Shown: positions 10,364 to 18,292, counted from the first letter of the stretch. The stretch: DNA of 36,744 bases from Candidatus Hydrogenedentota bacterium (GCA_016182645.1 JACPGD010000167.1:1-36744); one strand, 5' to 3'. Notes: generated by a model from the letters alone, not told the origin. Numbers and translations: made by a program.

Positions 10364-10598
10364 CCTAAATCCGGTAGTTAAACAAACTGGGAGCACGTGG
10401 GTGACAGCTTTAGGCGCGGCGGCGATTGCTGGGTTTATGCTGTCGGATCGTCACTACCGCGCTTAAGGCTGCTCTCTCCAGGTGGGTGAGTGGGCAGCCT
10501 CAAGCGCGAAGAAGAAGCTGGACTGATAAGCTCAAGCCGGTGTCGCGCTTGAAGCTGCCACCCCCGAGTTTGAGTAGTCTCCAACTGCCGGATTTAGG
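10364..10598. mobile_element. MITE-like nested palindromic element A with 16-bp terminal inverted repeats and two internal hairpins
   Basis: CCTAAATCCGGTAGTT (10364-10379) vs AACTGCCGGATTTAGG (10583-10598), 15/16 match when reverse-complemented. Hairpin arms 10403-10419/10457-10474 and 10492-10509/10543-10563. Confidence 0.82.
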
Positions 10599-10625
10599 AT
10601 GACACGAGATCCCCGGGAAAGCTGC

Positions 10626-10661
10626 CTCCGTCCGATATGCCGGATCCGTCCGATCCGTCCA
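10626..10661. repeat. 9-bp-period repeat (x4) just past the 3' end of the minus-strand membrane protein gene
   Basis: ctccgtccg/atatgccgg/atccgtccg/atccgtcca (GGAC core on the minus strand). Confidence 0.7.
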
Positions 10662-10672
10662 AGATCGTAGCG

Positions 10673-12544
10673 CTATGGCCACGCGGGAAACGGCGCGCCG
10701 CGCTTCAATGTAATCTCTTCGCCGATGGACGGTGGTGTGACTTTTTCGTATCTGCCGGCGCCCCAGCGCACGAACAGATATTCTGGATCGTCCAGGTCCC
10801 GTTCAAACTCGACCGCGATGCGCAAAGGTTGGCCATCGAGCGTTTCGATCACCGTGATGTTCAATTCCCCCAGCGCCACTACCTCCCCCTCCCGGAACGG
10901 ATGCCTGTTATCACGAAATGTCTGCTCAAACCCATCGCGCAGGATGGGCCGCCGGAAACCGGCTTCCGCCGTAGGTTCTCCCGTGCGGCGGAACACCACC
11001 TCGTTGACGCCAATGGTCATGTTCCACCACTTTGCCGGCATCGGAGCGCCGGCGGCGGCGCGCATCATGGGGCCGAAGACGCCCACGAGCGGATCGGGCT
11101 GTGTCAAAACGATGAGCCGCGTGCGTGGTGCGGCCGCGGCGTCGAGCGGGATCGACTTCACCGCCTCCAGTCCCTGGCGGTTCATCTCACCTGTAGCATA
11201 CGACGCGGCGGCCCAGCAGAACGGCGCAAGCACGATATGCAGGAGGAACATACTCCCCGCCGCGGCAGGCAACACACGGCTGCCGCTCCCGCGCGCACGC
11301 CACCCTTCTTGAATAATCAGGGCCATCATGACCGCGGCGCCGATCGATGGAAAGAACAGCAACCGGCCACTGCCGGCGCCGCTGAGGGCGGGCAGGGCCG
11401 ACAGCGCAGCACCCACCGCAATCCAGCTAATCGTCTGCCAGAGCACGCCGTCCACGCGCAGCCAGAGCAGGGCAAGCAGCACAAGCAACGCCACGAACAC
11501 CGCCGCTCCGATGGCCGCCAGCGGCAATGCGCCGGCCAACTCGCGCTGGAGCAGCATGAATTCCGTCGCCACGGCGCCGAAAAAGTAGTCCGGAGCGGAA
11601 CGCAGGAATTGAAGCGGTTCCTTTGCCGGATCAACATAGCCGCCAGAACCGCTGACGCCATACCCGGCGACGCGATAGAAAAGCAGATACAACGTGCAGA
11701 GTAGTCCGGCGGGCGCCAGCGGCTTGAAAAAGGACCAAAAGGACGGAAAGGACAGAAAGGACGGCCGGGAGCGAAGAGCGGCGGGGAAGGGCCTGGTGCG
11801 ATCATGGAAAGCGTGAGAAGCTTCGTAGGCGGCAAGGTAGCCGAAAACCCCGAGGACGGATTCGCCCCCGAGGAGGCCCAGGGCATAGCCGAGCAGGGAG
11901 AGGGGAAGACCTGGGCGCCAGTGCTCCTCGCGCCAGCGCAGGTGCGCGCACAGCCCGAGCAGGGCGGGCACTGCGGCCACCAGCGCGCTGCGGCTGGACC
12001 ACCACCCCACCGGAATCATGTGCGAGACATCGAGCGCAAACACGAGCAGGCTCAGGGCGAGCAAATCGCCCGGCAGCAACCGGCGCAGCAGCAACCAAAC
12101 GGCCAGAATGGCGGCCAGATACCAGAGGACAGAATGTAGGTGGTACGCCGCGGCGGCCTCACCGAAGAGCACGTAGTCCAGCGCCATCGTGGCGCTGCTC
12201 AACGGACGGAAGAACCAAATCTTCAACTCAGGCAGTGTGAACCACGGCAGCAGGCCGCGCGCGAGGAACGGCTGCAATTCATCAGGATTGCCGCGGCCGA
12301 AACAGAACAGGTCGAACGGCCCGCCAGGCGTGGGCGCGCCGGAAAACGTCATGAGGTGGATGTAATCGTCGGTGAAGAAGCCCTGGGGAAGTGCGAACAC
12401 GCCCACGAGCAGTCCAGCCAGCACCCCCGTGAACAGCGGTCTGTGCGCCAACATCTGCCCTATGGGACGCATGCGTGCTTTCCTGCTTCGGCGCGGCTGC
12501 CGGTTCCTGGCGCCTTCAACGAAGCCAGGCGGCCTCGTGTTCAT
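10673..12544 (-). CDS. Large polytopic membrane protein, possible GT-C/PMT-like glycosyltransferase (start at MNTRPP 12544 or MRPIGQ 12472)
   Basis: Many hydrophobic segments, FFTDDYIHLMTF in the first loop and FRPLSSATMALDYVLFGEAAAAYHLHSVLWY. ATGA overlap with the upstream LAB_N gene at 12541-12544. Confidence 0.65.
   Translation of the reverse strand: MNTRPPGFVEGARNRQPRRSRKARMRPIGQMLAHRPLFTGVLAGLLVGVFALPQGFFTDDYIHLMTFSGAPTPGGPFDLFCFGRGNPDELQPFLARGLLPWFTLPELKIWFFRPLSSATMALDYVLFGEAAAAYHLHSVLWYLAAILAVWLLLRRLLPGDLLALSLLVFALDVSHMIPVGWWSSRSALVAAVPALLGLCAHLRWREEHWRPGLPLSLLGYALGLLGGESVLGVFGYLAAYEASHAFHDRTRPFPAALRSRPSFLSFPSFWSFFKPLAPAGLLCTLYLLFYRVAGYGVSGSGGYVDPAKEPLQFLRSAPDYFFGAVATEFMLLQRELAGALPLAAIGAAVFVALLVLLALLWLRVDGVLWQTISWIAVGAALSALPALSGAGSGRLLFFPSIGAAVMMALIIQEGWRARGSGSRVLPAAAGSMFLLHIVLAPFCWAAASYATGEMNRQGLEAVKSIPLDAAAAPRTRLIVLTQPDPLVGVFGPMMRAAAGAPMPAKWWNMTIGVNEVVFRRTGEPTAEAGFRRPILRDGFEQTFRDNRHPFREGEVVALGELNITVIETLDGQPLRIAVEFERDLDDPEYLFVRWGAGRYEKVTPPSIGEEITLKRGAPFPAWP
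11729..11764. repeat. In-frame 9-bp-period repeat (x4) inside the membrane protein CDS
   Basis: aaaggacca/aaaggacgg/aaaggacag/aaaggacgg, read on the minus strand as PSF-LSF-PSF-WSF. Confidence 0.75.
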
Positions 12545-13227
12545 TCCGGCGCAACTTCCTTGTGGTGGTGCATCAACCACAAGTTGCGCGCGTACACCGG
12601 CAGGTTTGCAAGCAAGCCGAAGGCAAACACCCATTCCTGCCGGTAGAGAAACGGCACGAGTTGCAACAGCGAGGCGGCGATGCTCAGGTACCAGAATGCC
12701 AGCGGCACGACGGACTTCTTGCTGGCCTCCGACACCAGCCACTGCAGCAAGAAACGGCAGGCAAACAGGGCGCTGCCCAGGCCGCCCAATCCGATCAGGG
12801 TCCAGTTGAGCCATAGGACGCTGCTGGGCGCCGCCTTTGTCACATGGATCTCTTTGCCCCAAGTATATACCAGCAAGGTGACCGCCAGCAGCACCACCGC
12901 AACAATCACGGCGTGCGTTACATAATAGCGTGCCCGCGACAGGGCCCCCTTCTCGCCCCAACCGAGCACCAGGTTGCGTGCATACACAACGATATTAAAT
13001 GCGTGGTTGAGCGCGCCGTTGGGCGATTGAGACACGGCGGCAAACAGCAGCAGCACGAACGAGCCCACGGCGCTCATGTACCAGAAGAGCATGGGGAATA
13101 CACTGCGCTTTTGCAGTTCCGATACTATCCACTGCACATAAAAGCGGCCATAAAAGGCCACGCCGCCGATCACGCCAATAACCTGCCAGTAGAGCGGCAA
13201 GTCGCTAAAACCCGATCCACCAATCAA
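12541..13227 (-). CDS. Membrane protein with two tandem lipid-A-biosynthesis N-terminal (LAB_N-like) domains
   Basis: FYGRFYVQWIVSELQKRSVFPMLFWYMSAVGSFVLL...VYARNL and LFACRFLLQWLVSEASKKSVVPLAFWYLSIAASLLQL...VYARNLWL. TTG start overlapping the GT2 stop (TTGA). Confidence 0.85.
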   Translation of the reverse strand: MIGGSGFSDLPLYWQVIGVIGGVAFYGRFYVQWIVSELQKRSVFPMLFWYMSAVGSFVLLLFAAVSQSPNGALNHAFNIVVYARNLVLGWGEKGALSRARYYVTHAVIVAVVLLAVTLLVYTWGKEIHVTKAAPSSVLWLNWTLIGLGGLGSALFACRFLLQWLVSEASKKSVVPLAFWYLSIAASLLQLVPFLYRQEWVFAFGLLANLPVYARNLWLMHHHKEVAPE

Positions 13228-13943
13228 TCTTCTTCCCCCTCGACCCGAATGACGACGTAGCGTCGCGTGAGCCAGCCGACCCCTAGTAAATCATAAATCC
13301 CGCGCCAGAGCCTATTGCCAATACCATATTTTGAAATTCCGTGCTGCCGGGCATGATGGCGCACGGGCGATTCGACAATGCTGAAACCGGCGGAACGCAG
13401 GAGGGCGCCCAGGAACCGGTGGGCGCCATTAAATGGAACAATATGCTCGATGCATACTTTCCGGAAGCCTTTTGCGCCGCAGCCGGCATCACGGATGCCG
13501 TCGTTCAGCAAGGCGTTGCGAACGGCGTTGGCCACGCGGCTCGAGACCTTGCGCACCAGCGTGTCGTGGCGTTCGGCCCGATAGCCGCAGACCACGTCGT
13601 GCACCTGCAACAACTCGAGGAAGCGCGGGAAATCGGCCGGATCATTCTGCAAGTCGCCGTCGAGCGTCAGGATGTAGGCGCCCTGGGCGCGGCGCATGCC
13701 CGCCACAACGGCCGCGGACTGGCCGCTGTTGCGCACCAGGTGGATTGGCCGCACCTGCGGCTGGTGCGCGCGCAGCATATCGAGGGCTTCGCGGGTGCCG
13801 TCGGTGCTGCCGTCGTTCACAAACACGCACTCGTATTCGTACTCCGGCAAGTCTGCAAAAACGGCGGCGATCCGCGCGAAGAGCAGCGGCACATTCTCGA
13901 CCTCGTTGTAAAACGGTACAACGACCGATACCAGTGGTTTCAT
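13224..13943 (-). CDS. Family 2 glycosyltransferase (polyprenol-phosphate sugar transferase-like)
   Basis: MKPLVSVVVPFYNEVENVPLLFARI, VFVNDGSTDGTREALD, LDGDLQNDPADFPRFL, C-terminal YGIGNRLWRGIYDLL. Confidence 0.92.
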   Translation of the reverse strand: MKPLVSVVVPFYNEVENVPLLFARIAAVFADLPEYEYECVFVNDGSTDGTREALDMLRAHQPQVRPIHLVRNSGQSAAVVAGMRRAQGAYILTLDGDLQNDPADFPRFLELLQVHDVVCGYRAERHDTLVRKVSSRVANAVRNALLNDGIRDAGCGAKGFRKVCIEHIVPFNGAHRFLGALLRSAGFSIVESPVRHHARQHGISKYGIGNRLWRGIYDLLGVGWLTRRYVVIRVEGEED

Positions 13944-14117
13944 CACCTGACCGACGACCCTCAACGTGAATTGGTTGTGCTCCGGCAGCAGCGTGCCGCG
14001 GAAAAGAAGACGGGCGGGATAATGCGCAAATTATACACGGACGACGCCTGCCGTTCCTCTCTCGGGGACCTGCCCACTCCCCGGGGACCACGGCCAGCAG
14101 CCCGTTGCAAAAATCCT

Positions 14118-14144
14118 GTAGCGCCCGTGCCTCCGTGCTGGGCG
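14118..14144 (+). repeat. GTAG-hairpin REP-like element B, diverged copy B4
   Basis: GTAG-CGCCC-GTGCCTCCGTGCT-GGGCG; compensatory stem change relative to CGTCC/GGACG in other copies. Confidence 0.65.
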
Positions 14145-14176
14145 TCACTTGACCTTGCGGATTTGCCCCCAATTCA

Positions 14177-14202
14177 CGTCCGGCACAGAGACCGGACGCT
14201 AC
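14177..14202 (-). repeat. GTAG-hairpin REP-like element B, copy B1
   Basis: Minus strand reads GTAG-CGTCCGG-TCTCTGTG-CCGGACG, perfect 7-bp stem. Confidence 0.85.
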
Positions 14203-14283
14203 CTTCATGTCTTCTCCGCGCGCCGTCCACTTTGTCGGCCCCGGAAACTGGTGTACAATGATGCTGTCGATTCGGGGGAACAA

Positions 14284-14298
14284 CCGGCGTAGCGCCGG
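14284..14298 (+). promoter_or_regulatory. Perfect 6-bp-stem hairpin in the leader of the Tat-type isomerase-like gene
   Basis: CCGGCG-TAG-CGCCGG, 18 nt upstream of the ATG at 14317. Confidence 0.45.
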
Positions 14299-14316
14299 AA
14301 CGAACGGGGGTATAGT

Positions 14317-15864
14317 ATGTGCTGTCACTGCAATCGCCGCGAATTCCTGGGCATCAGCACGGCCGCGTTGGCCAGCGCCACGTTTGCGCTGAATGCGGCG
14401 GCCATCGAGCCGGTCACGGGGGGATGGAACCCGGAACAGCCGCTGGTCCGGTTGGGCAAACCACTGCGCGTCCAGCCGATTCTCATGTACCGCGTGGCGG
14501 AACGCAAGCCCCAGACGAGTTGGAAGTCCTGGGGCGGCGTGCAGGACGAGGCCTCCGCGCAGGAAGAATCGGGACGCATTGCACAGGAACTGGAGGCGCT
14601 GCGCGGGCGGGCCGATTTCGAGGTCGAGTTTCTGGCGCCGCGTCTGGTGCGCAGTGAGGAAGAAGCGGTCCAGGCGAGCGCGGGTGACTTCCACGCGACG
14701 CTGATCTATCCCGCGTCCGGCGGCGGCAAGACATTGAACGCGTGTGCCCCGGATGGTAAGGACGCGCTGATCTTTGTGCGGCACCGCAGCGGGCCCATGT
14801 ACTACTTCTACGAATCGCTGAGCACGGAGTACCTGCGGCAGAACGATCGCGAAGCGCCCGCGGGCGACCCACGCCGTTTTTCCGTGGATGATGTCGTCGT
14901 GGATGAAACGGACGAACTGCTCTGGCGCCTGCGCGCGCTGTATGCGGTGCGGAACCTGCGCGGTACGCGCGTCTTCACGCTGGGCGGAAGTTGGGGCAAA
15001 TACGCGCCGGACGCGCCGCGAATTGCCCAGGAGAAGTTTGGCCTGGAGATTGTCGAATTCGGCTACGAGCAATTTGAACCGCGCCTGCAAGCGGCGTTGC
15101 AGGACAGTGCCGTCATGACGCGCGCCGCCCAGGCGGCCGAGCGTTACCTGAAGCTGCCGGGCACATCGCTGGAGACGGAGAAGCCGTTCGTGGTCAATGC
15201 CTTCGTTCTGCACGAACTGTTCAAGCAGTTGATGGCGGAGCACGACTGCGGGGCCTTCACGATCAAGTCGTGCATGGGCACGATCATGCCGATGGCGGCG
15301 ACGACCGCCTGTTTGACGCTGGAGACGATGAACGATGAAGGGCAAATCGCCCTGTGCGAATCGGATTATGTCGTCGTGCCAGCGGGCATTCTCCTGCGGC
15401 ACCTCGCGCAGCGTCCGGTGTTCATGCACAACTCGACCTTCCCGCACGGCGGCTTGGTCACGTGCGCCCACTGCACCTCGCCGCGGCGGATGGACGGCCA
15501 GCGCTACGAGCCCGCACGGATTGTCACGCACTACGAGTCTGAATACGGCGCTGCACCCAAGGTCGAGTTTCCGATCGGTCAACCCCTTACTTTCATCGAC
15601 CCTGAATACACGACGGGGCGGTGGGTCGGCTTCCGCGGCAAGGTCCAGGCGAACCCGTTCTACGACATCTGCCGCTCGCAACAGGAAGTGACCATCGAAG
15701 GGGATTGGCGGCGGCTTATCAACGAAGTGCGCGACAGCCACTGGATGATGGTCTACGGCGATTTCCTGAAGGAAGCGGGCTTCGCCGCCCGGCGCCTCGG
15801 GCTGAAGTGGGACAACATCACGGACGGGAGCCTTGACGGTCCCCACAAGGATGTTATAACATAA
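14317..15864 (+). CDS. Twin-arginine signal-bearing protein with L-fucose/L-arabinose isomerase-like C-terminal fold
   Basis: N-terminal NRREFLGISTAALASATFALNAAA; C-terminal GAFTIKSCMGTIMPMAATTACLTLETMNDEGQIALCESDYVVVPAG, HNSTFPHGGLVTCAHCTSPRRMDG, WRRLINEVRDSHWMMVYGD. Confidence 0.78.
   Translation: MCCHCNRREFLGISTAALASATFALNAAAIEPVTGGWNPEQPLVRLGKPLRVQPILMYRVAERKPQTSWKSWGGVQDEASAQEESGRIAQELEALRGRADFEVEFLAPRLVRSEEEAVQASAGDFHATLIYPASGGGKTLNACAPDGKDALIFVRHRSGPMYYFYESLSTEYLRQNDREAPAGDPRRFSVDDVVVDETDELLWRLRALYAVRNLRGTRVFTLGGSWGKYAPDAPRIAQEKFGLEIVEFGYEQFEPRLQAALQDSAVMTRAAQAAERYLKLPGTSLETEKPFVVNAFVLHELFKQLMAEHDCGAFTIKSCMGTIMPMAATTACLTLETMNDEGQIALCESDYVVVPAGILLRHLAQRPVFMHNSTFPHGGLVTCAHCTSPRRMDGQRYEPARIVTHYESEYGAAPKVEFPIGQPLTFIDPEYTTGRWVGFRGKVQANPFYDICRSQQEVTIEGDWRRLINEVRDSHWMMVYGDFLKEAGFAARRLGLKWDNITDGSLDGPHKDVIT
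15853..15860. promoter_or_regulatory. Possible TA promoter/operator palindrome
   Basis: Perfect palindrome GTTATAAC in a short AT-rich patch overlapping the isomerase 3' end, 30 bp before the antitoxin ATG. Confidence 0.35.
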
Positions 15865-15890
15865 GTTAGTTAATCCCGAGAGGCCCCGTC

Positions 15891-16115
15891 ATGCACAAGC
15901 TCAAGATCCGAAGAATTGGGAATAGCTTGGGCGCGATCCTTCCCGCGGACGTATTGGAACGTCTCCACGTGGGCGAAGGCGAGGAGCTGTTTCTTGTCGA
16001 GGAAGGGGATGGCGTCAAATTAAGTCCCTATGACCCCGAGTTCGAGGCCGTGTTGCGGGCGTTCGAGGACGGTCAGAAGAAATACCGTAATGCGCTGCGG
16101 AAGCTGGCGGAATGA
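15891..16115 (+). CDS. AbrB/MazE-type antitoxin
   Basis: KIRRIGNSLGAILPADVLERLHVGEGEELFLVEEGDGVKLSPYDPEFE, a SpoVT/AbrB swapped-hairpin signature; ATGA overlap with the downstream toxin. Confidence 0.88.
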   Translation: MHKLKIRRIGNSLGAILPADVLERLHVGEGEELFLVEEGDGVKLSPYDPEFEAVLRAFEDGQKKYRNALRKLAE

Positions 16116-16504
16116 TTCGATGGCTTCGCCCGCGGGACGTGCGGTATATGCACCAGCAGCTCATTCTCAAGTTCGGGGGTCTGGACGGGCTGCGGGACGC
16201 TGGCTTGTTGGAATCCGCCCTCGCGCGGCCACAGCAACTCCACGCTTACAAACAAGAGGATGACTTGTGCCGGCATGCGGGCGCTTATGGGTATGGGTTG
16301 CGCCGGAACCATCCATTTCTGGATGGCAATAAGCGCGTGGCATTGATGGTGATGTACACCTTCTTGCAGGTCAATGGTCTTCAACTCCACGCGCCGGAAG
16401 TGGACGCTTTTATGACGCTCACCCGGCTGGCATCGGGCAGCATGAGCGAAACTGAATTGGTCAAGTGGCTCCGCCGGAACAGCTCTCCGCAAGCGGAAAG
16501 GTGA
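16112..16504 (+). CDS. doc: Doc-type (Fic fold) death-on-curing toxin
   Basis: HPFLDGNKRVALMVMYTFLQVNG (Fic/Doc motif HxFxxGNKR) and N-terminal LILKFGGLDGLRDAGLLESALARP. Confidence 0.9.
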   Translation: MIRWLRPRDVRYMHQQLILKFGGLDGLRDAGLLESALARPQQLHAYKQEDDLCRHAGAYGYGLRRNHPFLDGNKRVALMVMYTFLQVNGLQLHAPEVDAFMTLTRLASGSMSETELVKWLRRNSSPQAER

Positions 16505-16527
16505 TGTTCGGATCTTTCACTGCCACG

Positions 16528-16578
16528 CCTGCCGGCCGATCCAGACTGGCTTCATTGATCCGAAGTCCGGTCGGCAGG
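16528..16578. promoter_or_regulatory. Stem-loop between doc and the rhamnulokinase gene
   Basis: CCTGCCGGCCG (16528-16538) pairs with CGGTCGGCAGG (16568-16578), 10/11 plus G.U. Confidence 0.5.
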
Positions 16579-16610
16579 GTATCCTGTCCGCAACAACGAG
16601 GGGAGCGGAC

Positions 16611-18074
16611 ATGGAACAATACAATTTTCTGGCATTTGACCTTGGCGCCGAGAGTGGCCGTGCGGTGCGCGGGACGCTGGCGGAGGGGCGAATCGCGCTC
16701 GAGGTGGTCCACCGGTTCCGCACGGAAGGTCTCATCATGCTGGGGACGCGGCAATGGGACCTGGCGCGGATCTACGAAGAAATGCGCACGGGGCTGGCGC
16801 GGAATGTGCAGGTGCATGGGCCCAAGCTCGACGGCATCGGGGTGGACACGTGGGGCGTGGACTTCGGGCTGATCGCACGGGACGGCACGGTGCTCGGCAA
16901 TCCGGTGGCCTACCGCGACAAGCGCACGGAGGGGATGCAAGAGTACGCATTCACGCTGGTACCGCGCGAAGAGATCTATCGCGAGACCGGCATTCAGTTC
17001 CTCGTCTTCAACACGGTCTACCAATTGCTCAGCCTGGTCAAGGCACGGTCGCCGCTGCTCGAGGTGGCCGACTCGGTCATGCTCATGGGCGACCTCTTTC
17101 ATTATCTTCTCAGTGGCCAGAAGTCCTGCGAATACACCAACGCTTCGACGAGCCAGTTGCTCGACCCGTACAAACGGCAGTGGAACGAAACGCTGATCGC
17201 GCGGCTGGGGATTCCGCGCGGGTTGTTGCTCGATTTGGTCAAGCCGGGGACAGTTTTGGGGCCGGTATTGTCGGAAATTGCGCAATTTACCGGCGTGTCG
17301 CCCGAGACGCGCGTTATTACACCGGCCACGCACGACACGGCCTGCGCCGTGGCGGCGGCGCCCGTGACGGCGGAAGGGGAGCCGTGGGCGTATCTATCGA
17401 GTGGGACGTGGTCGTTGCTGGGGGCGGAATTGGACGAGCCGTGCATCAGCCCGGAAAGTCTTGCGGAAGACTTCACGAACGAAGGCGGCGTGGGCGGGAA
17501 AATCCGTTTCTTGAAAAATATTTTTGGGTTGTGGCTGGTGCAGGAGTGCCGGCGGGTGTGGGAGCGCCAGGGAGAGACGCTGGATTATGCGGCGCTGACG
17601 GCCGAAGCCGAGGGGAGTCCAGCCTTCGCGTCATTGATTGAACTGGATGATCCACGCCTCCTGGCGCCGGAGAACATGCCGGAACTCATCCAGGCGCTGT
17701 GCCGGGAGAGCGGCCAGCCGGCGCCGGAGACGCGCGGGGCCATTGTGCGTTGCGCGCTCGAGAGTCTCGCGCTCAAGTACCGGCGCACGCTGCGCGCGAT
17801 GGACCGCGTGCTCGGCCGCCAGACGCAGCGCCTGCACATCATCGGCGGCGGCGTGCAGAACCGGTTACTCTGCCAGATGACCGCGGATGCGTGCGGCATT
17901 CCCGTGATCGCCGGGCCTATTGAAGCCACCGCGCTCGGCAACATCGGTGTGCAGGCGATGGCCGTCGGCGCCATCAAGTCCCTCGCGGAGTTGCGGAACG
18001 TCATCGCCAACTCGGTCAAACTTGAACACTACACCCCGCGGGACACCGCGCAGTGGGAGGCCCTGGGACGATAA
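16611..18074 (+). CDS. rhaB: Rhamnulokinase-type FGGY sugar kinase
   Basis: FLAFDLGAESGRAVRGTL, DTWGVDFGLIARDG, THDTACAVAAAP, YLSSGTWSLLGAELDEP, HIIGGGVQNRLLCQMTADA. Confidence 0.9.
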   Translation: MEQYNFLAFDLGAESGRAVRGTLAEGRIALEVVHRFRTEGLIMLGTRQWDLARIYEEMRTGLARNVQVHGPKLDGIGVDTWGVDFGLIARDGTVLGNPVAYRDKRTEGMQEYAFTLVPREEIYRETGIQFLVFNTVYQLLSLVKARSPLLEVADSVMLMGDLFHYLLSGQKSCEYTNASTSQLLDPYKRQWNETLIARLGIPRGLLLDLVKPGTVLGPVLSEIAQFTGVSPETRVITPATHDTACAVAAAPVTAEGEPWAYLSSGTWSLLGAELDEPCISPESLAEDFTNEGGVGGKIRFLKNIFGLWLVQECRRVWERQGETLDYAALTAEAEGSPAFASLIELDDPRLLAPENMPELIQALCRESGQPAPETRGAIVRCALESLALKYRRTLRAMDRVLGRQTQRLHIIGGGVQNRLLCQMTADACGIPVIAGPIEATALGNIGVQAMAVGAIKSLAELRNVIANSVKLEHYTPRDTAQWEALGR

Positions 18075-18164
18075 CGGGCGATGTTCAAAAGAACATCCTC
18101 GCGACGGTCCTGCTTAGTGCGTCGTTTCCGAATTACTGTGACGTATCCACCCACGATGATACTT

Positions 18165-18190
18165 GTAGCGTTCGGTCTCCGTGCCGGACG
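18165..18190 (+). repeat. GTAG-hairpin REP-like element B, copy B2
   Basis: GTAG-CGTTCGG-TCTCCGTG-CCGGACG. Confidence 0.8.
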
Positions 18191-18266
18191 GGAACACGCA
18201 GCACAGACCGGAAAGCAACGCAAACCGGGGAATTTGTTGTAGCTGCATGCTGGTATTGCAAAGTCG

Positions 18267-18292
18267 CGTCCGGCACAGTGACCGGACGCTAC
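18267..18292 (-). repeat. GTAG-hairpin REP-like element B, copy B3
   Basis: Minus strand GTAG-CGTCCGG-TCACTGTG-CCGGACG; inverted partner of B2. Confidence 0.85.

Noticed and set aside
13642-15846. 734-aa minus-strand ORF
   Set aside because: Antisense shadow of the Tat-type isomerase gene and its leader; Arg/His/Pro-rich composition typical of antisense frames in GC-rich DNA.
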